DNA of 64,000 bases. Origin: Haliscomenobacteraceae bacterium (GTDB lineage: Bacteria; Bacteroidota; Bacteroidia; Chitinophagales; Saprospiraceae). The stretch spans positions 62,001-126,000 of the forward strand of contig CANMVX010000002.1 in NCBI GenBank assembly GCA_947501115.1, in the 5' to 3' direction. How positions within the stretch are numbered: position 1 is the first letter of the stretch; every line of letters starts with the position of its first letter. Below, one piece after another: positions 36,207 to 45,674 of this stretch. The notes beneath the pieces are model-generated. The model searched no databases. It was not told the DNA's origin and worked only from the letters and a program-made list of their open reading frames with translations. The translations under genes and the position numbers were made by a program.

Positions 36207-39200
36207 ATGAAACAGTCGTTATTGGTATTCTTTATAAGTGTCTTTTTCCTTTCAAGCTTTAGTGTTTTTTCCCAGGGTCCATCCAAGATTAATTTTCAGG
36301 CGATTTTACGGAATACGTCGGGAGACATTGTGTCTAACCAAGCAGTGGGTGTAAGAATGTCCATTAAAAGTGGCACGATAAATAGTACTTCGTTATATGT
36401 AGAAACACATACTAAGACGACGGATGTATCGGGATTAATTTCTATACAGCTGGGTACTGGCACGGTTATCAGTGGGATATTTGGAGATATTGAATGGGGT
36501 AGTGGATCTCATTTTATCCAGTTGGAGGTTGATTTCAATGGTGGGAGCAATTATGTGGTGATTGGGACGCAAGAGTTGATTAGCGTACCTTATGCTTTAT
36601 ATGCAAATAAGACGGATACATCGGTTTTGAATCTGAGGAATAGATTTTCGGAAAAGGTAAGTGTAGGGGATACCTCGAATATGCTGAGGAATTACCTGAC
36701 GGGACTGAACGGTAAAGTGAATATATCGGATACATCGACTATGTTAACGAATTACCTGACAGCATTGACCCAAAAGGTAAACCTATCAGACACGACTAAT
36801 ATGCTAGTACCGTATCTGCGCGATGCGGACACGACCAATATGCTTGTGCCGTATTTACGAGATGCGGACACGACGAATATGTTGAATTCCTATTTTAAGA
36901 AATTAGATACCACCTCTTTAAACTTAACAAACAGATTTAACGGAAAGCTTAATGTAACTGATTTCCCCAAAGGTACTACCACAGGAAATATAATGTTTTA
37001 TAATGGCACGAGTTGGGTAAACCTTGCTCCAGGCTCACCAGGTCAATCTTTAATTATCTCCTCCAATGGACTTCCTACATGGGGATGCATCATAACCAAC
37101 ACGGCAGGTAACCCATCCTCGTCTCCTTCCCTTGTAGTGAACACTGCCTTGACACCTATTACGATATCAACGACGGGAGCGACAGGCATAGGTGCTGCGA
37201 CAGGATTACCAACGGGCGTAACGGCCTCATGGTCAAACAATGTGATAACGATTAGTGGTACACCAAGTTTGGCTGCTAGCTTTACATACACGATTCCCTT
37301 GACAGGTGGTTGTGGCAGTGTGAATGCGACGGGAACTATTACAGTGACGGTTTTACCTTGCAACCCAAGTACCGTTACCGATGTTGATGGCAACTCCTAT
37401 AATACGGTATTGATTGGCAACCAATGCTGGACTAAAGAAAATTTAAGAGTGAGAAGATATAATGATAACACTTGGATTCAATTTGATGCCTCAGGTAGTT
37501 CTAGTGGTAGTACTTCTAATACATGGAATGGTTTAACTGTAGGTGCACATACCATTTATGCACATGATAGTACGACAAATAATCCTTCGAATCTCACAAA
37601 ATATGGATATCTATACAATTGGTATGCTGCAGCAGGCATTATTACAACTAATGGATCACCAACTAAGAACATTTGCCCGTCAGGTTGGCACGTTCCAACA
37701 ATCGATGAGTGGAACACTTTGATAGATTATATAGGCGGAACAAACGGGGCTGGTAGCAAGATGAAATCAACTTCTTCGCTTTGGACTTCTCAAAGTCCCG
37801 TACCAGACAACTCAACTGGCTTTACTGTTCTCCCAGGTGGACATCGTTTTACTAATAGTGCATTTTCCGGTATTGGAACCAACGCTTACTTTTGGAGTTC
37901 TACGGCCCACCCTGACGTAAGATACGCACTTACCAAAAGCTTTATTTACAACAGTGGCAATGTGGTAAATACTGACTACGGCTACGGCGGTAACAAATTT
38001 GTTGGCTCTTCTATTCGTTGCATAAGAAATTCTAACTTGACGACAACGTCGATTGGTGCCATTACCGCAACAGGTGCGAGCAGTGGCGGTAACTTCACTT
38101 TTGATGACGGAGCAACAATTACAGCACGAGGGGTTGTCTGGTCCACAAGTTCGGGACCTACCGTATCCTTGAGTACTAAAACGACGGATGGCACAGGCAC
38201 GGGTACTTTTACCTCGACGATCAGTGGCTTGTCAGCAAGCACTACTTATTATGTGAGAGCTTATGCGACCAATACTGCGGGAACAGCCTATGGCAACGAG
38301 GTAACATTTACAACTTGCACCCTCAACACGGCAGGCAGTCCATCCTCGTCTCCTTCCCTTGTAGAGAATACTGCCTTGACACCTATTATGATATCAACCA
38401 CGGGAGCGACAGGCATAGGTGCTCCGACAGGATTACCAACGGGCGTGACGGCCTCATGGGCTAACAATGTGATAACGATTAGTGGTACCCCTACGGCAAC
38501 GGGCAGTTTTACATATACTATACCCTTGACAGGTGGTTGCGGCAGTGTGAATGCGACGGGAACCATTACGGTGACAGCACCTTTCATGTGTGGAACAGGT
38601 ACTGTTTCTGATATTGATGGTAATTCTTATAATACGGTAGTGATAGGCACGAGCACGGTCCAGTGTTGGATAACCGAGAACTTGAAAACCTCCCGATATA
38701 GAAATGGAGACCTCATTCCAATCGTAACTGATGACGGAGCATGGGGTAATCTAACAACCGGTAAGCGATGTTGGTTTGAAAATGATAGTATTAAATATGA
38801 GAATCCTTATGGTAATCTATACAATTGGTATGCGGTGGCAGATAGCAGAGGACTCTGTCCAACAGGATGGCATGTGCCAAGTGATGCCGAATGGACAACT
38901 TTGACTAATTTTCTTGGAGGTTTAGTTGGGGCAGGGAGTAAGTTGAAATCAATTGGTACCACCTATTGGAAATCACCCAATTCAGATGCAAACAACTCAA
39001 GCGGCTTTTCCGCACTCCCAGGTGGTTATCGTTTTTCTGGTGGTAGTTTCAACTTTGTTGGCAGCCATGCTTTCATCTGGAGTGCTACCCAGGACGGTCA
39101 AAGCTTCGCCTGGCTTCGCCACATGTATTTTAACGATGGCAATGTGATCAGGGACACCAACGGCAGCGACGATTCTAAGGCAGTTGGCGCCTCCGTCCGT

Positions 39201-39215
39201 TGCCTAAAAGATTAA
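36207..39215 (+). CDS. Two-headed FISUMP surface protein, cassette copy 3
   Basis: 1002 residues. Signal peptide ends SVFSQ (~25). The N-terminal beta domain ([18 protein letters not shown]...[13 protein letters not shown]) matches copy 1. A stalk of [16 protein letters not shown]-type units follows (~135-255). Then Ig-like unit 1 ([20 protein letters not shown]), FISUMP head 1 (~395-610, [20 protein letters not shown]), an FN3-like unit ([19 protein letters not shown]), Ig-like unit 2 and FISUMP head 2 (~795-1002, ending [10 protein letters not shown]). The two Ig units are near copies at DNA level. No T9SS sorting domain is visible. Located between the operator array and the T9SS protein; both head ends show NNC/NNT-rich variable codons. 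Confidence 0.87.
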   Translation: MKQSLLVFFISVFFLSSFSVFSQGPSKINFQAILRNTSGDIVSNQAVGVRMSIKSGTINSTSLYVETHTKTTDVSGLISIQLGTGTVISGIFGDIEWGSGSHFIQLEVDFNGGSNYVVIGTQELISVPYALYANKTDTSVLNLRNRFSEKVSVGDTSNMLRNYLTGLNGKVNISDTSTMLTNYLTALTQKVNLSDTTNMLVPYLRDADTTNMLVPYLRDADTTNMLNSYFKKLDTTSLNLTNRFNGKLNVTDFPKGTTTGNIMFYNGTSWVNLAPGSPGQSLIISSNGLPTWGCIITNTAGNPSSSPSLVVNTALTPITISTTGATGIGAATGLPTGVTASWSNNVITISGTPSLAASFTYTIPLTGGCGSVNATGTITVTVLPCNPSTVTDVDGNSYNTVLIGNQCWTKENLRVRRYNDNTWIQFDASGSSSGSTSNTWNGLTVGAHTIYAHDSTTNNPSNLTKYGYLYNWYAAAGIITTNGSPTKNICPSGWHVPTIDEWNTLIDYIGGTNGAGSKMKSTSSLWTSQSPVPDNSTGFTVLPGGHRFTNSAFSGIGTNAYFWSSTAHPDVRYALTKSFIYNSGNVVNTDYGYGGNKFVGSSIRCIRNSNLTTTSIGAITATGASSGGNFTFDDGATITARGVVWSTSSGPTVSLSTKTTDGTGTGTFTSTISGLSASTTYYVRAYATNTAGTAYGNEVTFTTCTLNTAGSPSSSPSLVENTALTPIMISTTGATGIGAPTGLPTGVTASWANNVITISGTPTATGSFTYTIPLTGGCGSVNATGTITVTAPFMCGTGTVSDIDGNSYNTVVIGTSTVQCWITENLKTSRYRNGDLIPIVTDDGAWGNLTTGKRCWFENDSIKYENPYGNLYNWYAVADSRGLCPTGWHVPSDAEWTTLTNFLGGLVGAGSKLKSIGTTYWKSPNSDANNSSGFSALPGGYRFSGGSFNFVGSHAFIWSATQDGQSFAWLRHMYFNDGNVIRDTNGSDDSKAVGASVRCLKD

Positions 39216-39346
39216 CTATTTTGTTGACTGTGCTTTAGATTGTCATTATATGATTTTGGACTGAAAATGAGATCTTTTTTTTAAAATGACCTAACATATT
39301 TTTAAAATAAGGAAATTTCCTTATGAGTTAAACTACCACTTTTAGA

Positions 39347-42300
39347 ATGAAAAAGAATGTATTTTTAATTATTGGCTTTTTTTTGCTTTCCTTTTTTGCA
39401 AAAGGTCAACAAGCGACGAACAGCGCGGGTAATTTTTATTCCAGTGGAAGTTATGTGCTTACTTTTTCCAGCGGAGAGGTTATAAATGAGCTATTTAGTG
39501 GCTCCAATTTTTCACTAAAGGCGGGTGTCATTCAATCTTTCTCGGCAGCTTGCCCCCTTCCCCGTACTTTTGCCTTTCAACAACTCAATAATGTATGTAT
39601 TCCTGAAGATGGAGCAATCAGTCTGGCTTTAAGTGGCTCGGAACCTAATGTACGCTACCAATTAAGTTTAAATGGGATCGCTATAGGTGATAGTATTACG
39701 GGAACGGGTAATCCGCTGACTTTGTTAAGTGCCAATCAATCAGGAGTTTATTCTGTAAAGGCTAGTTATTCAGGAAAAAAATGTTCCGTGGATATGCCAC
39801 AACAAATAACCTTAAAGCAATCTCCTCAGATCTCTATCGTTTCTCCTTCAATTAATATTTGTTCAGGCCAAAATACCTCCATACAGCTTACTTCGACAGA
39901 GGCAGTGTTGGTTAATTATAGTTTATCGAGTGGCTCGACAAGACAGCTAAATATAACAGATGGCAGCATTTCTGTTCCTATTGTAAATGCTCAGGTGGGT
40001 TCTTCCATTTCTATTTCTTCTGTTGAATCTATTGCTACTGGCTGTGTAAATAATTTCATTACTTCTCTTCCGATTCCTGTCTCTCCCATACCCACCATGA
40101 CCTTAAGCCAAACAAAAATTCCTTGTGCCGGGGAGGTGGTGGAGCTAAATTATAGTAATAATGAGGGATTAAGTTATAATTACACATTGGCAGGAACACC
40201 CTTTCAAAATACCTTAACCGCGTTAACTGGTGTCATATCTCTCCAAAATTTAAACAGTGCCTCTAATCTTACCATAACAAATATAAAATCTCTTCAGACA
40301 GGGTGTCAGAATAATTCTCCCCTGGCTCTTGATATCAAGGTTGACGAAAAACCAACTATTTCTCCGGAGTATAATATACAAACCTGCAGTGATGAATCTT
40401 TTGAAATGCCGCTGGGCTCTTCAACGAACGTTTCCGTCAAATGGAAGGCAACTTATAATGGGGTAACTGGTGGAACAGGATCAGGAACAACCGCTGGTAT
40501 CTTAAGTGAAAAATTAATGAATGCGGGAACCACTCCTATCCAGGTGTCTTATGAATTGACGCCGGCTATATTAAATAATCCAGCCTGCACAGGAAATCCA
40601 GTGATTTCTACGGTGACTATTAATCCTGCCCCTCAGATTTTAACGCCCGCTAATATTCCGGATATTTGTGGAGGTGCTGTTATCAATGTGCCTGTTTTAT
40701 CTTCTGAAGGAGGTGTGGTAAAATGGAAACGAAGTAATAGTCAGATTTCGGGAACTGGAAACATAGTAGATGTTGCGGAGAATAAATCTGGACAATCCAT
40801 AGTAGTTAATTATGCATTGGAATTGGGTGGATGTAAAAATATTATAACTAAAACATTGGCGTTGAAGGTTTTGCCTGAACCCATTTTGAACATTAACCAG
40901 GTTCCCGTTTTATGTAATGCATTTACCGATTTAACTGAGCCCGCGTTTACATCGGGCTCGACGGCAGGTATGCGATTGCAATATTATGAGGACGCGGATT
41001 TAACTGTTCCAATGCCAGATGCAACAAAAGTAGGCAGAGGTACCTACTTTATTAAGGGTGAAATAGCGGGATGCACTACTAAGACGAGTATTACCATACG
41101 CTCTCAGTTAAAGTTAAAGTTGACGGTTAAAACGGCACGCATTTGTTCTGATAAAAATATTGATTTATCCCAGTTAATAGATGATGAGGGAAGTACCGCT
41201 AATTTATCTCTAACCTATTGGACCAATGCTGATGCAACCATTCCCCTTGTAAATCCGCAGTTAGTTGGTGCAGGTACTTATTATGTTAAAGGTCAGGATG
41301 CGTCAAGTACTTGTTCCATTGTAAAACCGATAAGAGTTAAAGCATATCAAGAGGAAACGATTAATCTACCAGAGGATTTAACGGTATGTAGTGGTAATGT
41401 CTTTACATTCACCCCTACCTTAAAGGAATCGACCTTTAAATGGTTTAGGAATGTAAATGGTGCACTTGGTCTTGTAAGCAATGCTGGAACGGGAGGAATT
41501 AGTGAATTATTGACCATAACTAATGATGAACCTGAAGTTGAATTGTCTTATGGTTATAGTGTTGGGGCTCCAGGTTGTGATGCAACCGTGGGATCTTTCA
41601 AGGTGAAAGTAACAAAGGCGCCAACCTTTGAATTAATAGAATCTGCAAGTATTTGTAACGCCTATATTAACCTAAAAACTTTAGTTAAAACGCCTGGTGC
41701 TAATTTAAATTTCTCTTATTTTTTAAATGATACCCTTGTTTCTGATATCACCAAAGGTATTCAGGGAACTTATCGCGTGGTGGGCACGGATGGACTAGGT
41801 TGTAAAACAACTAAATCATTGACTGTCAATCATCAGTTGAAAGTTCCAACTATTCCCCCTTTTATTTCTTGTCCTCCGCTTACAGTGGACTTGACATCGA
41901 AATTAACTGATTTATTTGGTTCTTCTTATACTGTTTCTTATGAAAATATAACAAGCCCTGAAACGGTAAATGCAGGGACTTATGCTATTGGACTTAAACC
42001 ATTAGATGGCGCTTGTCAGTTTATTTTACCAGTTGTAGTTCAATCTGTTCAACCTCAAATTTTAAACCCAATAGCGTCGGTTTCGCTTTGTAGTGGTGAA
42101 AAATTCTCTTTTGAACCCACTTTTTCCTCTAAGGATATAACTTACCTTTGGTCCTACCAAAATGGGAATGGAAATGGGAAAATTGAAGCGGTATGGAATA
42201 ATAAAACCAATGGTTTCCTATCTGATTCTATAAAAATAGTTTCAACAAGTTCAACTTGTAATCAAAGTGCCAGCCTGTTCATTAAGATTGAAATCCAACC

Positions 42301-43816
42301 TGAACCACCAAAACTTATTATTAATGCAAGTGATGTTTGTGCTGATAAACTATTAATTTTTAGTGTACTGGGTTCTCGAGATAATTCGTCGGCAAAATTT
42401 AGCTGGAAAGCCAACTACGGAGTAGTTGAAGGTGGATTTAATGGAAATGCCGTGAATTCTTTTGGAAATAACGCCTTTAAAGAGCAATTATATCATGAGG
42501 AAGACACAGTAGTAACAGTTAGCTATATGCTACAAGCTTTCTTGCCTGGTTTAAAGACTTGTTATGGACCTATTGATACCTTTAGTATTGATGTGCTCCC
42601 TTTAGATTTTGGTCCTTGTGCAGCTACCCTGGCAGGAATAGTAAAAACGATTAATAAGCAATTCATCGAAGGGGTGAAAGTGCAGGCATCAGGATTTTCA
42701 GGTGATAAAATAGTCAATACCCGCAATGACGGTCTGTTCAAGTTTTCGGGATTGGAAAATGGAGCAGACTATTCCATTCATCCAGCGTTGAATAAAAATC
42801 CACTCAATGGCGTTTCTACTTTCGATTTGCTATTGATTCAAAAGCATGTGTTGAATACGAAGAAAATTGAGAATCCCTACGAACTTATTGCCGCCGATGT
42901 CAATAAATCGGGTAGTATTTCTATCTTAGATATGTTGCAACTGCGCAAAATCATCCTGGGTGTCGATAAGGAATTCAAAGAAAACAAAAGCTGGCGATTC
43001 GTTGATGCTAATTTTACCTTTAAGCAGGAGGCCAGTCCCTATCAGTTTCCGGAAATTGTAAATATCAATGACCTGAACGGTTCGGCTGAAGCTCATTTTT
43101 ATGGTATAAAAATTGGCTATGTAAATGGTAGTGCAGTAGCCAATAGTTCAGGTTTAGGAGATACCAGGGAACAACATGATTATGTGCTGCAAGCGGAAAA
43201 CAAGGAATTGTTGGCAGGAGAAACTTATCCTCTAACCATTTATGCCGACCCGTCTTTACAGGCCGAAGGGATGCAGTTCACGCTACAATATGACCCTAAA
43301 AAATTACAATTTGAATCTTTACTTACCGATAGCATTCTGCTTTCTATGATGGGTGTATTTGAAGAGGAGGGGTTGCTGACGCTAAGTTGGGCATCGAAAA
43401 TGATACCTGAATCCATGGTTTTATCGCTTCCATTCACAGCATTGCAAAGGGGTGAAATAGCGGACATGCTCCAGATAGGAGACAGGATTACCCGCTCGGA
43501 AGCATACATAGGAGAAAGAACCTTGCCGGTGAACCTCAGTTTTACCGAAAAGCCATCGGAACCCATTGCGCTGAATCCTTATCCTAATCCATTTATGGAT
43601 AAGGTGAATATCCCCTATTATCTGCCTGTAGATGCATTGGTGTCCTTAAAAATCTTTGATTTTTCAGGAAAATTAGTGCGTTCCATCGTGCAAGAAGGGA
43701 ATACAGGCTTAAATACCTTTGAAATTGAAAACTTGCCTCCAGGTTCAGAGTGGAAATATGAAATAAAAACCAACCATTGGAAAACCTCAGGTACTTTAAT
43801 TTCTGTAAACAGATGA
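39347..43816 (+). CDS. Large T9SS dockerin/cohesin-like protein, cassette copy 3 (intact)
   Basis: 1489 residues. Signal peptide MKKNVFLIIGFFLLSFFAKG; the QQATNSAGNFYSSGSYVLTFSSGEV domain; Ig/PKD-like units from ~70 to ~1085, each with a conserved Cys; a CarboxypepD-like unit (LAGIVKTINKQFIEGVKV); dockerin-like repeats (TFDLLLIQKHVLNTKK and AADVNKSGSISILDMLQLRKIILG); a cohesin-like sandwich (GETYPLTIYADPSLQAEGM...FESLLTDSILLSMMGVFEEEG); a Por-type sorting domain (LNPYPNPFMDKVNIPYYL to SGTLISVNR). It should be secreted by T9SS and fixed on the surface or released. The dockerin plus cohesin pair suggests self-assembly. The last ~1.2 kb is almost identical to copy 1, the N-terminal half much less. 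Confidence 0.88.
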   Translation: MKKNVFLIIGFFLLSFFAKGQQATNSAGNFYSSGSYVLTFSSGEVINELFSGSNFSLKAGVIQSFSAACPLPRTFAFQQLNNVCIPEDGAISLALSGSEPNVRYQLSLNGIAIGDSITGTGNPLTLLSANQSGVYSVKASYSGKKCSVDMPQQITLKQSPQISIVSPSINICSGQNTSIQLTSTEAVLVNYSLSSGSTRQLNITDGSISVPIVNAQVGSSISISSVESIATGCVNNFITSLPIPVSPIPTMTLSQTKIPCAGEVVELNYSNNEGLSYNYTLAGTPFQNTLTALTGVISLQNLNSASNLTITNIKSLQTGCQNNSPLALDIKVDEKPTISPEYNIQTCSDESFEMPLGSSTNVSVKWKATYNGVTGGTGSGTTAGILSEKLMNAGTTPIQVSYELTPAILNNPACTGNPVISTVTINPAPQILTPANIPDICGGAVINVPVLSSEGGVVKWKRSNSQISGTGNIVDVAENKSGQSIVVNYALELGGCKNIITKTLALKVLPEPILNINQVPVLCNAFTDLTEPAFTSGSTAGMRLQYYEDADLTVPMPDATKVGRGTYFIKGEIAGCTTKTSITIRSQLKLKLTVKTARICSDKNIDLSQLIDDEGSTANLSLTYWTNADATIPLVNPQLVGAGTYYVKGQDASSTCSIVKPIRVKAYQEETINLPEDLTVCSGNVFTFTPTLKESTFKWFRNVNGALGLVSNAGTGGISELLTITNDEPEVELSYGYSVGAPGCDATVGSFKVKVTKAPTFELIESASICNAYINLKTLVKTPGANLNFSYFLNDTLVSDITKGIQGTYRVVGTDGLGCKTTKSLTVNHQLKVPTIPPFISCPPLTVDLTSKLTDLFGSSYTVSYENITSPETVNAGTYAIGLKPLDGACQFILPVVVQSVQPQILNPIASVSLCSGEKFSFEPTFSSKDITYLWSYQNGNGNGKIEAVWNNKTNGFLSDSIKIVSTSSTCNQSASLFIKIEIQPEPPKLIINASDVCADKLLIFSVLGSRDNSSAKFSWKANYGVVEGGFNGNAVNSFGNNAFKEQLYHEEDTVVTVSYMLQAFLPGLKTCYGPIDTFSIDVLPLDFGPCAATLAGIVKTINKQFIEGVKVQASGFSGDKIVNTRNDGLFKFSGLENGADYSIHPALNKNPLNGVSTFDLLLIQKHVLNTKKIENPYELIAADVNKSGSISILDMLQLRKIILGVDKEFKENKSWRFVDANFTFKQEASPYQFPEIVNINDLNGSAEAHFYGIKIGYVNGSAVANSSGLGDTREQHDYVLQAENKELLAGETYPLTIYADPSLQAEGMQFTLQYDPKKLQFESLLTDSILLSMMGVFEEEGLLTLSWASKMIPESMVLSLPFTALQRGEIADMLQIGDRITRSEAYIGERTLPVNLSFTEKPSEPIALNPYPNPFMDKVNIPYYLPVDALVSLKIFDFSGKLVRSIVQEGNTGLNTFEIENLPPGSEWKYEIKTNHWKTSGTLISVNR

Positions 43817-43859
43817 TAAGGGATTATGAAATAAAAAAATATGTCAAAATTGCAGTCAA

Positions 43860-43873
43860 TACATTAAAATGTA
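43860..43873. promoter_or_regulatory. Operator-like site before regulator copy 3
   Basis: TACATTAAAATGTA differs by one base from the array consensus and is itself a near-palindrome. It ends 56 bases before the start at 43930. A TATTTTTG at 43908-43915 fits the -7 element, placing the site just upstream of the promoter. Confidence 0.55.
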
Positions 43874-43929
43874 GCTATTGTAATAAAACACATTCATTTT
43901 TTTGAATTATTTTTGCGCAAAGAAGTATT

Positions 43930-45060
43930 ATGGAATTAAATTATCTCTTATTATTGAGTTTTCTTTTTTATTTATTTTTGGGAATATATCTTATTGTTAA
44001 AAATAATAAGATATCATCATCAAGTACCTATTTGGGTTTATTTTTTATAGCTCTTGGTTGTTCTCCTTTATCCCTTGTTTTCTATAATATAAATTATCAT
44101 GATGCATTCTTTTTGCCATATTTGGTCGTACAAACGCACATGTTTTGGTTTTATTATTATATAAATGCTGTCATTGGAAATAAAATTTCAAAGTTTAATT
44201 TTTATTTTTCTGTAACTTTTTTTTCGCTTATTTTTATTCTTAATATTTATTCCATTAATGAAATTTATCAAAGCGGCATATTTTTAAAACAAACAAAAAT
44301 ATTTCCTTTTCAAGTTATAAAAGGTGAGCAGTTAAGTTTTATTACTAAATTTCACTATTTAGCTAGAATTTTGCTTTCTGTGATATTATATATTTATGCT
44401 TTATTTATACTTAAAAAATTTAAAAATGCTGGATTGTATAAAAAATCAAAAAAGGATTTATATAGATGGTTAATTAATATGGTCATTTTTCTTTTAATAT
44501 TTTCATCGTCAAGAATAGCTTTATTCGGTATGTCTATGTATTTAACTTTTGATTTTTCCTCCATTAATTTTTATTACTTTATTTTCACTCAACTCTTACT
44601 TCTTTTTTTCGTTTCCCAAATATTTAAATATCCTCTAATATCCCTTGGTATTCCCATAAGTAAAAGAACCTATAAACCAGAAAGTAATGAGATTGATCAA
44701 ACCTCAAGAATGTATTTATTTGATTCTAATCTTATGAATCAAAAATTAATCGATTGGGAAAATTCCTCCACTTCCTATTTGAATAAAAATTTTAATCTCT
44801 CGAAATTTGCCAAAGAAATTGAGATAGATGAGTTGGAAATCATTTATTATTTAAATGAATATAAGGAAATAAATTTCCAGGATTATCTTAATTTTTTAAG
44901 AATTTCATTTGTATTAAGTAAAATAGAGCAGCATTTCTTAAAAGAACATTCCATTTCAGAGTTAGCTGAAGTTGCAGGGTTTTCAGATAGAAAAAATCTG
45001 GAAAGCATTTTCAAAAAAATTTTAAACCGTAACCTTCAGGAATTTATAGAACATGAATAA
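43930..45060 (+). CDS. 7-TM sensor with cytoplasmic AraC-type DNA-binding domain, copy 3
   Basis: 376 residues with the same layout as the copies at 31755 and 33795: seven hydrophobic segments, the conserved WFYYYINAVIGNKISKFN between TM3 and TM4, the SKRTYKPESNEIDQTSR linker, and the C-terminal AraC pair (LSKFAKEIEIDELEIIYYLNEYKEINFQDYLNFLRI; ISELAEVAGFSDRKNLESIFKKILNRNLQEFIEHE). It follows the intact T9SS gene by 113 bases and overlaps the LuxR gene by 8 bases. Loops between TM segments differ most among copies, as expected if each senses a different signal. Confidence 0.82.
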   Translation: MELNYLLLLSFLFYLFLGIYLIVKNNKISSSSTYLGLFFIALGCSPLSLVFYNINYHDAFFLPYLVVQTHMFWFYYYINAVIGNKISKFNFYFSVTFFSLIFILNIYSINEIYQSGIFLKQTKIFPFQVIKGEQLSFITKFHYLARILLSVILYIYALFILKKFKNAGLYKKSKKDLYRWLINMVIFLLIFSSSRIALFGMSMYLTFDFSSINFYYFIFTQLLLLFFVSQIFKYPLISLGIPISKRTYKPESNEIDQTSRMYLFDSNLMNQKLIDWENSSTSYLNKNFNLSKFAKEIEIDELEIIYYLNEYKEINFQDYLNFLRISFVLSKIEQHFLKEHSISELAEVAGFSDRKNLESIFKKILNRNLQEFIEHE

Positions 45061-45667
45061 AGTTTCTTTAATAGATGAGGACATTATTTTGATGTCTAGA
45101 ATTTCTAACTTTTTAATGTATAAAGAAAAGTATATCGTGATTTCAAAAAATTTGGATGAAGATTCTTTTTTTAAAAATCCACCTGTAGATTTAAACATTA
45201 TTATCACCAATCTTCTGCCAAACTATTTGGAAAAAATTAATCCTTATAAATCCTTAAAAAAAGAATTTCCTTTAGCTAAAATATTGGTTTTGACGCATCA
45301 AGAATCTGCTTCAAAAGTTTATGAGGCTATTAAAATGGGTGCAGATGGATTTTGCCTGAAAAATGATTTGTTGGATGACTTAGAAAAAGGCTTGGATAAT
45401 ATGATGGAATTTGGGAATTATATTTCAAATTCTGCATTGCCGTTTATGGTAAAAAGCTTACGGGCAAAATCAAATTTTGTTGGAGAGGATATATTGAGCG
45501 TAAAAGAAAAACAAATCGTTAAACTAGTATGTCAGGGGCAATCATATAAAATGATTGCCAGCGAAACCGATTTATCTATTGACGGAGTTAGATATTACCT
45601 CATGCGTATCTACCGCAAATTAGAAATAAATAGCAAGGCGGAATTAATTGCCATCGCTCTTTTCTAA
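45053..45667 (+). CDS. LuxR-type regulator with pseudo-receiver domain, copy 3
   Basis: 204 residues. Thr52 again replaces the phospho-accepting Asp (NIIITNLLPNY). D8-E9-D10, T81 and K103 are conserved. The LuxR domain (LSVKEKQIVKLVCQGQSYKMIASETDLSIDGVRYYLMRIYRKLEI) has several changes in the recognition helix region (YYLM for YHLQ) compared with copies 1 and 2, so its DNA preference may differ. It ends 8 bases before the convergent DUF4412 gene stop. Confidence 0.82.
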   Translation: MNKVSLIDEDIILMSRISNFLMYKEKYIVISKNLDEDSFFKNPPVDLNIIITNLLPNYLEKINPYKSLKKEFPLAKILVLTHQESASKVYEAIKMGADGFCLKNDLLDDLEKGLDNMMEFGNYISNSALPFMVKSLRAKSNFVGEDILSVKEKQIVKLVCQGQSYKMIASETDLSIDGVRYYLMRIYRKLEINSKAELIAIALF

Positions 45668-45674
45668 TATTTCT

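Noticed and set aside
24658-45667. A template repeat or reverse transcriptase for the suspected DGR inside the window
   Set aside because: No frame shows reverse-transcriptase motifs and no Asn-codon-rich copy of the variable region is visible in the intergenic DNA; it would have to be elsewhere.
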